A DNA stretch of 64,000 nucleotides from Acanthaster planci. Its lineage: Eukaryota > Echinodermata > Asteroidea > Valvatida > Acanthasteridae. Below, one piece after another: positions 11,501 through 20,510 of the stretch. How positions within the stretch are numbered: the first letter of the stretch is position 1; each line of letters opens with the position of its first letter. Location of the stretch: the NCBI RefSeq assembly GCF_001949145.1, contig NW_019091539.1, positions 732,879-796,878 on the forward strand, read 5' to 3'. Below the pieces are notes generated by a model. That model was given only the letters and a program-made list of their open reading frames with translations. It made no database searches and had not been told where the DNA came from. The position numbers were made by a program, and so were the translations under genes.

Positions 11501-13025
11501 TTGGTTCTCGCCAACATTTTCGCCCGGAGATGAGCTTGTTGTACTTTTTGATCAAGATTTTTCGATCACTGTCTTGTAGTTCCCCAGACGAACAAGTTGA
11601 GTTTAAAGCACTTGACTTAGGTTGATTGGTGTCTTGTGACTGTAAATATTTAAGATCGGGTCCGCGAGGAAATTCACTTATAGATGTTGTAGAGCTGACC
11701 TGATGACTTTTTTCTAATGGATAAGCAGAGATCTCATGTGCCCCTTTAGACGAAATTTCTTGAGTAGGAATGGCAAGGTCAGACCGTGCGGGTGAATGGC
11801 TAACAGGATGAGACGCGACCTTCACATTGGCACCTTTATTCGTGGCACTATAGCACCTAGCAAACGTAACGGGATCGCTGTTGAGATGTTCCCGCTGGTG
11901 ATCTCTGAAATCGGCTATGCGTTTGAAGCTTTTTGGGCACATACTGCACTTGTGCCTGTGCACCTTGGTGTGCACCTGCTCGTGCAGCCGCAGGCTGCTG
12001 GCACATGTGAAACTTTTATCGCAGTGCTGGCAACGGTAAGGTCTCTCGCCTGTGTGAGATCTCAGGTGAAGCTTTAGAGTGTAGGTACGAGAGAAACTCT
12101 TGTCACATTTTGTGCAGCGATACGGCTTAAAGCCCGTGTGCGTCCATTCGTGCTGATTCTTGTCTTTCTTATCCCAAAATCCCCATCCGCAAAACTGGCA
12201 GGTGAAGCGAATCCCTCGCTTTCCACCACCAAGAGGTTTCGCGGAGAAGTTGTCAACTTGCTTGATGTTTTCATTCCCTGCAGTTTCCTTCATGTCTGAT
12301 ATACTGCTAGTATCTATAGTTTTAAGCTTTTCCAAAGGCCCACTAGCAGGTGGGGACGAAATTGATGACTGGGTTGGGACGGTTAAGTCAGCATGAGATT
12401 CAGATGACGCCCTATTATGGTGACTATTTTTTTTACTCTGGGTTGTTTCAACTTTCAGCGTGGAAGTTTCAGTTTCCGTCGGTTCTTTTTGGACGTACTT
12501 AAGGTGCGTAAGGTTATGGTTTCTGGTTCCAAAGCCCCTCGAGCATTTGTCGCCCGTGGAAGTTTTATCCCGTCGGTCATGCGTTCTTTTGTGCTGGGTG
12601 AGCGAGTAAGCCCGCGAGAATCGCTTGTCGCATTCCGAGCATGCGTACGGCTTCTCTCCTGTGTGGGTCCGTACGTGGTGTATCATGTCCTTCTTCAAGA
12701 TAAACCGCCAGCCGCAGTATTCACATGCAAAGGGTTTGAGCACCATCTCAGGCTGCCGAAAGGCTGTCGTCTCTGTGCCAAGATAAGCTTGAATTCCGCC
12801 ACTTCCACGACTTTTGGACGAACGCTGTTTGCTACGTACGTGCTCATGCCATCTCTCGTGATCTTTTTTATACTGGTCACTTTGAAACTCAAAGCCACAC
12901 TCCTTGCATCTAGAGATTTTCAACGAGCCCGCGTCAACGGCAATCTCTTCCGCGAGAATGTCATCATTTTCTGTCCCCGAAAGTGGGTCGTTGATGGTAT
13001 GGGTGCTTTTGAAAAAGAAAGCCAT
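8553..13025 (-). CDS. Poly-C2H2 zinc-finger protein, 1490 residues, single exon
   Basis: Uninterrupted ORF with a strong start (GCAATGG), ending HDKMKR-TGA. About 27 C2H2-type fingers occur in clusters: residues 40-60, 101-149, 276-380, 512-616, 689-795, 943-1020, 1113-1161, 1215-1319, 1378-1398 and 1433-1483. A degenerate one lies near 161-175, and several near 975, 1299 and 1463 are C2HC. Clusters are joined by Ser/Thr-rich linkers of 40-150 residues; within clusters HTGxKPY linkers are common. Cluster-opening fingers often read CGW[GRQ]F instead of CGKxF. No KRAB, SCAN or BTB domain is seen. The protein is presumably nuclear and DNA-binding; target unknown. Repetition of whole clusters shows growth by internal duplication. 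Certain as a zinc-finger gene; orthology not assignable. Confidence 0.96.
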   Translation of the reverse strand: MAFFFKSTHTINDPLSGTENDDILAEEIAVDAGSLKISRCKECGFEFQSDQYKKDHERWHEHVRSKQRSSKSRGSGGIQAYLGTETTAFRQPEMVLKPFACEYCGWRFILKKDMIHHVRTHTGEKPYACSECDKRFSRAYSLTQHKRTHDRRDKTSTGDKCSRGFGTRNHNLTHLKYVQKEPTETETSTLKVETTQSKKNSHHNRASSESHADLTVPTQSSISSPPASGPLEKLKTIDTSSISDMKETAGNENIKQVDNFSAKPLGGGKRGIRFTCQFCGWGFWDKKDKNQHEWTHTGFKPYRCTKCDKSFSRTYTLKLHLRSHTGERPYRCQHCDKSFTCASSLRLHEQVHTKVHRHKCSMCPKSFKRIADFRDHQREHLNSDPVTFARCYSATNKGANVKVASHPVSHSPARSDLAIPTQEISSKGAHEISAYPLEKSHQVSSTTSISEFPRGPDLKYLQSQDTNQPKSSALNSTCSSGELQDSDRKILIKKYNKLISGRKCWREPRFVCQYCNKAFHDKKDCRQHENTHTGFKPYECSVCGKRLSRLYSLKVHMMGHTGIKPYACLYCRSTFRDRSGQRSHELTHAKNNKYQCKICLCVFNQGSVLARHVQAHQCGNPELFTKFYPNGFDLKTRGEIHLDWHSGETSHVARRTDVTQRSDIMQYQATHGVVRVAQHIHRGPVRYNCTHCTKRFRDKKDWRQHENTHTGFKPYSCKVCGKKLSRPYSLKKHMLTHSEEKPIVCANCKQSFRRISGLLLHQKQHHPWIARHACCLCKTTHEGVDDLERHIRSDHVEVVRVLASKFFGDKQALAALSNPKSSKHQRTNVISDQANPEDAIVIFLSRRDQQVDRTTASLYDEAVEEYRSFNRRFRTYSMAHTSAEGNRDLGENTDVEDCHVPTETFSFNHQEPGVALTEKLFSSSNSSCVSDSSIKRRTRRYKCTYCGWQFSNSDVFRRHQCRQRRTLHKRNRLSCSNCKEIFNKREQLQLHLQSCGFFCSLCSQNFKTKGKLKAHLENLHMGPRARHQSRSEEEFGSTPSMTVDKDLSSDEPAAAKLPISSAETSADRSPFHNVEVEGLEEVNTNAQCFRNFKFTSSTKMSKQRRAKHAVVTCRVCHKNFSHGYALKLHLMMHASETEYRCRQCARCFSSKKGLTEHRKSHAFPHQTYDVASPDSVRDEQRKNNGVLFRENLKSGSHLEVRRFQSQALQTKPHKCVYCGWGFWTRKDCVIHERTHTGEKPYVCDTCGKSFARNYSLKLHSLTHDGMKPFRCKYCNKGFSSGGYVKIHERIHTKEKPYTCRGCAARFSCSSSLTRHEKSCKLEDEKRQGTGFSGSWSSVQSSSSVKRGFLKCTSDGHNSNESIIHPKRWLRYKCRYRVCFFCGWRFGDGIRSQRHQNWHRKRYHVEFLTLKATLVSQSRCKETMKTSEAKDPLHCERCDKHFRGPNAQRFHINHIHAVLCPFSCACCHRGFQSYTDFKNHLKTCTHDKMKR

Positions 13026-13328
13026 TGCTAGGAAGTCTCTCTGGTACCGTATCTTCGAAAAAGTTCGTCTTGTGCGGGATCAGGTCAGGAATTAACAGCA
13101 GGATTTCATACACACTGCAATATCCTACAAAGGAATAGGGACACGAAACAAGATATGGCATCAGACACAAAATGAGGTATTAGATTGGTATGATAATTTG
13201 AAAAAAAACACGGTAGATTACGTTGGTGGATAAAAGCCATTTATCAATTAAAAAAGTAACTCAATAAAAAAATCGAATTCAAACGAACCTTGTTTTCAGT
13301 ATAAATCCAGATACTGCGAAAGAATCAC

Positions 13329-13352
13329 CTCAGTTTCTTCTGATGCATTCAT
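13329..13352 (-). other. Candidate upstream mini-exon of the zinc-finger gene
   Basis: The acceptor TTTTTGTTTTTCCCAG is followed by 24 nt starting ATG (MNASEETE) and the donor GAG|GTGATT, phase 0. It lies about 300 bp upstream of the zinc-finger start on the same strand. It could supply a longer in-frame N-terminus if spliced to an acceptor near 13040, or be part of a non-coding leader. The start at 13025 has the better support. Confidence 0.35.
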
Positions 13353-14787
13353 CTGGGAAAAACAAAAATCGGGAGATGTGGCAATATTAAAATTCAACAC
13401 TTTTTTAAACTGACAAGACGCCGGTAAATCTAACTTTGCATGCCCTTTTCACATCCGTTGAATCCGTTTCCAGGGCATAAGGGATCCATGATGTGAATTT
13501 TACTTGCAAACACATTCCTTTGCAAATTTATCCTTGCCTTAAATGTAAAAACCTATGTGTTTCATGTGTTTTTCGTGACTCTCACTGAAAAGCACACTCT
13601 TTCCAAAAGTTTACAATTTTTCATGCTTTACCTGACAAATGGAAGCGTCGTTGTGGTGAAGTAATTATGGGAGGGCACTGTTCAAGTGTGAAGTCATCAT
13701 TTGCTCAAAAAAAATAAAAACATACAACAACGGATCACCAAAGTAAAATAAATTGTTAACAGCAATGTACAAAATATATAAAGTTTAGGGCAGAGATTGC
13801 TATAATTCAGAGGTTTCCGCCTTAATTGACACCTCACTTTTACTCATAAACAAGCAATAATATACACAAGCATAAAATACCCTTAAGTGGCACTAAAAAC
13901 TATAGGGTTAAGTATTACAGAAGGACGACGGTCAACTTGGTTTTTTGTTTGCACGGATACACTCATTTGCAACAGTTCATAAATGATTCCTTTTGAAGTG
14001 ATTAACTGTACATATTTATACTACGTTTCGGCACTGTAGCCTATAATCACTGTTTGAATTCTGAAAGCAGATGCCTATGGGCATAGACACAATACAGCAG
14101 GCCACTTTTAAACTGACCAGCTAAAAAAAATTAATAAATAATACAGGATGACGCACACATAAATCAGACTTGAGGGTTGGCCCCATAAATTTTTACTCTT
14201 TTTCAAAAAATTGTTGTGGAAATAAAAAGGTTCTCTTGATTTCCTAGGTTAAGTCGGGTATCCGTTTTTTTTAATCAAGTCCAAAAGCTGGGACAGCATT
14301 TGTTTCACCGAAAAATTGACGCAAAGAACATTGAAGCACTAAGCCAAGAAACCCAAGTTAACGAACTTGACTGTAAACGATTAAAGAGTTTAATAAAATG
14401 CATGTTTAATTGCCTTTTAAAGAGCCCCCAGCTGCTGGTAAACTGTATCAAAAAGTAAACTTCATAAAACAGTTTAAATTGTCAACGCTTTTTTCCTGAT
14501 AACTGACAGCACCGTTACTGTCATGTCATCCTTGGAGGACTTTGCTAAGTTTAGAAGCTTTCTGTTAAAATGGCGAGCCCATGAAAATGCACTTTGAAAA
14601 TGAGAAAGCGTTGTTCATCGACATTTATTTCACAATAAATCATCGAAAAGAAATCAAAATACCAAATATCACAGATTCTTACAACATTTTGTGCTGAAAA
14701 AAGTTGTGTAACACTGAAGATTCTATCCAGATTAACCCAGTTTGCTCATGAATAAGGAATTCGCATAAGTAACAACTAATGCCCTTA
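13353..14787. other. Non-coding, AT-rich, upstream of the zinc-finger gene
   Basis: No open frame of note. I see no clear TATA box or CpG-rich start region, so the promoter of the zinc-finger gene is not located. Confidence 0.5.
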
Positions 14788-15038
14788 GGGTAATTCCAGA
14801 AATTAGGGGTCGATTTTTTACGTGTCCCAGTCACATCTGACATGTGATTTTGTAAAGTTCAGAACACATTTTCTAATTTCCAAGAATGATTAATTAATGC
14901 AAATTATTTGCCAAACAAACAGTAGGCCTAATAGTTTGAATCAATTCCGTTGATATTTCCATGTAAAAAAACAATGGCCAGATGTAACAGGGACACAAAA
15001 ATGTCACACTTTTGGACCCCTAATTTCTGGAATTACCC
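14788..15038. mobile_element. MITE, 251 bp, with TIRs and a 5-bp duplication
   Basis: Starts GGGTAATTCCAGAAATTAGG and ends with its inverted copy. The arms match over about 24 bp and continue imperfectly inward (ACGTGTCCC near 14820; GGGACAC near 14990). The flanking CCTTA at 14783-14787 is repeated at 15039-15043, a 5-bp target-site duplication. No coding capacity. The superfamily is uncertain. Confidence 0.82.
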
Positions 15039-15920
15039 CCTTACAATAGACACAACAAATTGAAACGGAGATTAAATGGGAGTTCTAATATTGCATTAAA
15101 AAGGTTACATCAGTGGACGGGGAATTTCTATCTCTGCAATTTTTAAAAATAAATTCTTTTTCTCACGTCCAAAATAATCGGGCATCGAAATCCCAAACTG
15201 GTACCAGAAAAAAATACAACATGGAAACCACATAACACTAAATAGCCTCGGCTACATGTATGTTAAAGCTTTATGTCATGGTGTTGCATAGTTTAAATGC
15301 AAGTAGTGATGACCAACGGTATCAGTGCACGGCACGCACGAAGGAATTTGATGTACAAACATCTTAAGTACCAACTGCTTTATCAAAACAGCAAACCAGT
15401 CTCGCTGTTTGGGTGCACGTCAATATCTTGACAATGATTTTATAATAAATTTGTCCAAAACATATTGCAAAATGCAATCCAAATTTCAAAATAATAAAAC
15501 TTACATCATGTACATGTATGTACATTGTGTATCCGGCCTGGAATGAAAATCCGGGAATGCGACAATTTCAAGTTAAACTCGATGTAAACTGGTTTTAATC
15601 CTTCGGATATTACCTTTGGTAGATGCAGTCCTGGTCTTGCACAATTTATAGGATTGCCATTGAAATTCGCCCATTTAGTGGTGGAGTTTACAGTTAGGTT
15701 ATCTTTAATAAGGTACCGTGACCTGCCCTGCCAAACAATGGTGACCTACAGTGAGGCTGCAGTGTAACGCAATACGTGACCCCTGGTCGAGCTCGACAAC
15801 CCAACTACTATTTAGAACACACCTGGGGTAATCTGTCATGGGTCATCTCGAGCATGCTGACCATAGGCCTACCACAGTACCAATCACGTACGCATGCATC
15901 GTAATTTCCTTTCTGTGTAT

Positions 15921-15944
15921 GTGTACATGTACGTACATGTACAC
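15921..15944. repeat. Perfect 24-bp palindrome of GTAC/CATG words
   Basis: Two inverted 12-mers (GTGTACATGTAC and its complement) meet at a central CG-flanked axis with no mismatch. Further ACATGTAC words follow to about 16012, so this is a locally GTAC/ACATGT-rich patch. It may be a simple alternating purine-pyrimidine tract rather than a binding site. Confidence 0.75.
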
Positions 15945-16633
15945 TAGGTACACGAACATGTACGTGTGCACTGCGTTCTAGCTCTCCTGAACGATGCGAT
16001 TGTACATGTACGTTGGGGGTGTTTACCTACTAAGGCCAATCGTGGAGAAAGGACTCAAACATCCAACCACTGCGGTGCGACTGTTGCCCATGAACTTGTC
16101 AGCGCAAGAATGGGCACAAATTCCACGACAGATAATTGATGATGACAGTTGCAAAACGATGTCATGGATAATCCTCTAATTGATGAGATGTACACGTCTA
16201 TGGATCCTCAAAAATTAATCCTCTAAGTACTAAAGTAGGCCTACGTTGTTGATGTGCGTAGCCTCGGTCACAAATCTGCCCGGGCCGTTTAACAAAGACA
16301 TGCCCGGGACATTGCGCATGTGCCCTCCATGCGTTGAAACAGCTAGACGCTTTCCAGCCGTCAATGGGCTTTAGATAAAAGGGCATTATGGTACAAAGGC
16401 AAAACTGAACAAACGGCCGCAATCGCGCTGGTTGAAGAATGATACAAACTATGATAATGATCTATATGATTGCGCCCGGTAAGTCACGTGACTTATTGTG
16501 CGTATCAAACAGCAACAAGTATAGTGTCCTCCCACAGCAACGTGTGCTTTAAATGCTGTTCACCTGATATAATACCGATTGTCGGTATCGGTAGTCTGAC
16601 TATACTGTACAGACCATCAGTTTTATTTCTGGT

Positions 16634-16809
16634 AATATGGGCGATTCACAATAGTGCGCCTCCAAGAGTTTGAAACGCGTTGGCCAATCATGATGCGCGA
16701 ACTCTGTCGACCCAATGCGCGGTTTGAAAAGGTCGACACATATCGCGCATTTTGATTGGCCAACGCGTTTCATACTCTTGGAGGCGCACTATTGTGACTC
16801 GCTCGTATT
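16634..16809. mobile_element. CCAAT-bearing palindromic MITE, copy 1
   Basis: A 176-bp element whose two halves are imperfect inverted repeats: AATATGGGCGATTCACAATA ... complement ... CGTATT. Each arm contains GTTGGCCAATC or GATTGGCCAAC, so it holds two CCAAT boxes in inverted orientation. The centre carries GTCGAC. Related copies lie at 30298-30473 and 52959-53133 with the same length and ends. Target duplication is not evident. Non-coding. Confidence 0.88.
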
Positions 16810-19800
16810 GACACTTATGACACACTTTGCTGTGGAAGGACGCCATGTTTGTTGATGTCTGATACCAACAATAGGCCACACGACTTTGCGGGTGTAATCG
16901 GTCCATTAAAAGGTATCGCTGATGGCAGATCACAGTTCAGAAACATCATTTCATATCAAACTGTAAGGCACACAAGTTCAATGGTCTCAAAGAAATGTCC
17001 TGTAAGTTTGCATTTTCCGCATAAATTTCTTGAAGAAGCACCCGGGGTGTAGACATTCGAGGGGGGTAGCGAAAGTAAATAGAGCCTGAAAGCTGACACC
17101 TGATGGCGCGCTTCCGGAACCCTTGGATAGGAAAAATAACGTGCAGAAATTTTAGAATTTGTAATATTTTTTCGTTTAGTTACTTCTTAAAAACTCTACT
17201 CTTAAAAAGGCATTTTGTAAAATATTTGCTAGCATATCAATTTATGGAATCTGAAAAATGACCTGACCTAAAAGAAAACTATCATGCCAAAAATTGACCT
17301 ATCACTTCCGAAAATCCAAGATACATGAAGAAAAGTGCAATTCGTTGGTCTCGTACGCAAATGAACTGTTACGGAATTATGGTTTACGATAGTCTTTCTG
17401 TAAAAGCCAAACTAAAAATAGACCAAAATATCTTAAGGGTTTGAAATTCATACGGGAATAAACATAAGGCAATGGCGTGCTTTTACGAAAGATTTTAATG
17501 TATGATCTAACCTTAACTAACAAGAACTGCGTCATGTCAACTCAATCTGGAATCCATGGACTGCAGATAGGTAAATCTTTGCAACGTTGTACAATCTCGT
17601 TTCCACGTTTCCGAGACCAAGGAACGATACTGCCGGAAGCCAAAGGTCGTTAATAAAATTCGTTTTTCAACCATCTCCAGGTGACTTTTTCTAAACATTA
17701 CTTGAAGAGGACAAAGGGAAATTTGCGACAGTTAGAAATCATTCGTCCAAAATTTATAGGATGTGATAGGACGGCCCATGTAAAATCCCCATATGCGCAC
17801 GGCGCGAGGGTTCCGGAAGCTCGCTGCATGAACTTTTACTTTCTGGCTCTATTAATTTGTGGCCAAGACTATGTACAAAATATCAAAGGGGTTGGGCTCT
17901 TACCTTTGTTGGGGGTCCCTCCCCCGTCGTAGTTATGAAACTGGTTAGCACCCTTCGTCCTGGTTCCTGCCTCCGTATATTTCGAAGTAGGCTCATATTT
18001 CGCGCAAAAGCGAACACAAACGCGAATTTGTGACGTCTTATCAAATATTCGCGTAGCGAATTCGCAAAAGTTAATTTCCCTGGAAATCTTTTGTGACGTC
18101 AAATCGCTTTTCGCATTCACCTGCAGTATAAACTGGCCTTTACCCCAGAGGAAGGCAAGATTTAGAAAATCTCCCCGGAGTTGTTGCGGCAGTTCGTTGA
18201 GAACACTGCCCTCATGTACCGTAATCAGGACTCTCGTCGAATGCACTTCCATGAATCAGTGGTAATGGGAGACTTTTCGACGCTGATGGCAGCAGACATA
18301 CCGCTATTTTTTTACAGCATTGGGTAATTTCAGTCAGCGACAAAGTGTCTTCTTCGGTTTACATCTTCTAGGGAAAAAGTGGATAGACGTCTAGGTATCT
18401 TTTGAAATCAATTTTAAATTTGGTCATTCATTTTTTCCTCACGTGGACGGACCTTTTACAAAGAAGTTGCAACCTGACCCCCACACCAGGGCTGAGTAGT
18501 TCTGCATAGGCTGAGTTCAACGTCTTCGCGTCATGGGTGCGATAGAGCTCTTTTCATTACTTCGGTTATGTGTCTATGCAGATCTCATTTCTTCACATGT
18601 ACGTCTGCGTCCATATGTCTATATATTCGTTCCATTTTTACGGAACTGGCGAAAAAGAATTCAATGGATTTTTCCAGATCTCTGCTTTGCCTTCGTTCTC
18701 TGATTTCACTTGTCGGATTTGGACACTCTGATGTGGAGTTTTTAAGCTCCAAGGAGTCACATTTCGCAAGAGACACTGAAATGTTTGCTACCGACTCGAG
18801 GATGGAAGTATATTTAGGAATTCAAGCGGCCTTCGTCGTCAAAGGCTTAGACGGAGACGAAATCGAGACTTAGAAAAAGACCCTTAAAGATGTGCAAGGC
18901 CGGCTCATACTCAGCGCGAATTGGAAGACAAAAGAAGATTTGTGAGGCCCTGACAAATTCTCAGAAAATTAAGGACGCTTGAAGCCGCGGAAAATACACC
19001 CAGACATTCGAATCCGCGGGAGAGCATAAACTGGCCTTTCCACATCCATGAAATAGTAAACGAAGACTCAGGGTGGTACAACGCAAAAGCTTCAAATTTG
19101 AATAGCTACTGCAGGAATAATTTTATTGGAAAATGCAATGAACAAGAATAATATTCCAGCTACGAAAAAAGGAAAAGGTATAATTAAGCTTTTAAAATAA
19201 AGTGTTCGATTGATTAATAACGTCTGCAGATTAATCCTAACAGCTCTCGCCGGGAGATTACAAATACCATTTTTCATCATTACATACCCAACATTTTGGG
19301 AAAAGAATTTAAGTTTCTTTTCTTTCCGTAGGTCAATTAGTAGTGGCAATCGTGATTTTGTCAGGTTCAAAGTTTTTGTGAGTACAAACAACTTCTATTA
19401 CCCACTCTGACTCACTGGATTCCTTTTGTAATGTATGATGGCACATCATACTCCCGATCTAACCTCAAATTTGTACAAAATTAAGATAATCCACACATCA
19501 GTGCTTAATAACTATGTCTGGTCAAACTGATACAGATAAGGTCACAAGATTAATTTTTCTTACTCTTTTCAAAACATTTTTTTCTCTTTTGTCTCTGCTA
19601 CCTTGAAATGATACTCAAAGTTAACTCCAACAAAATAGACTGAGACTTTATGTGTGTTCGTCATGATCACGTTGAAGGATTGCTCATTGAAGCAACAAAA
19701 TGAGGTATAATACATTAAGTAGGAAATTATGATCAAAGGAAACGACATTAAAACAGAGGCAAGGTCTCATCCCGAAAAATCCGAACAACGAAAAAAAGAC

Positions 19801-20060
19801 GACACTGCGTATATTACAGTTTTGATAATGCGTTCTTCCCTTTTCCTTCTCTAACTGATGACGTTCTAAGCATATTTCAAGTGTGTGATCTAGTCATGTG
19901 GTTTTTCCTAACAAAACATCAATGCTACTTGGAATTTGTCTTCGTTTACATTATCATTTATCATTCAAGGCATATCGAGCCCTTGTTTGCATAATTTGTC
20001 TAGATCCACTGTCATTGAACAGAAGGTACCTCCATACATGCAAAGTAATTATATGTATAT
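16810..20060. other. Non-coding stretch with no supported gene
   Basis: Open frames are all short. An 18568-18873 plus-strand frame of 101 codons lacks splice support. The word TAAACTGGCCTTT occurs near 18128 and again near 19028, suggesting a dispersed repeat. Two TGTGACGTC words flank a short ATTCGC/GCGAAT palindrome near 18040-18100. Confidence 0.4.
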
Positions 20061-20510
20061 TTTATTTACACTCTAAATATGGGTATAAGTACAGTCAAAT
20101 TAACCGAACCAACACCTCAATAGTACAAGCCTCGTTTGGCAAATATATTTGCTTTGCTAAACAGAATTACTGTCGGTATGTTTTAAAATCTTTAGGAAAA
20201 AAACACATACATCGATCAACTTCGAAAGATGCTGAAGTTCAGCCGACGTGTCATTGAAGCCCACATTTCATTTTGGTTTGCCCTCCTGACCTTACGACAT
20301 TAAATGTGAGCTTTAACTACCCCCCCCCCTCAATGGAAAAGGAAAGAAATGTACTGAAAGGGCGAAATAAAAAGACACAGCAAGTAACTCTCACCCTGCG
20401 TCCAAAACTGTCGCGTCAAACATTTAAAAAGGTTGGGTCAAGCGATTCTAATGGTCAAACGTACACATGTAGCCAGTTCGTTTGTTGGGAGGGGTAGAGG
20501 CGGCTTTCTT
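20061..20510 (-). other. 3'UTR and poly(A) signal of the secreted-peptide gene
   Basis: After the TGA at 20511-20513 the minus strand runs about 450 nt to AATAAA (TTTATT at 20061-20066 on the plus strand). The interval contains a C/G homopolymer run and U-rich stretches and no long frame. Cleavage would fall at about 20040. The signal is canonical but unproven. Confidence 0.5.

Noticed and set aside
8571-12898. Numerous plus-strand and other-frame open frames across the zinc-finger gene
   Set aside because: Shadows of the 1490-codon coding frame; they follow finger periodicity and have no start or splice support of their own.
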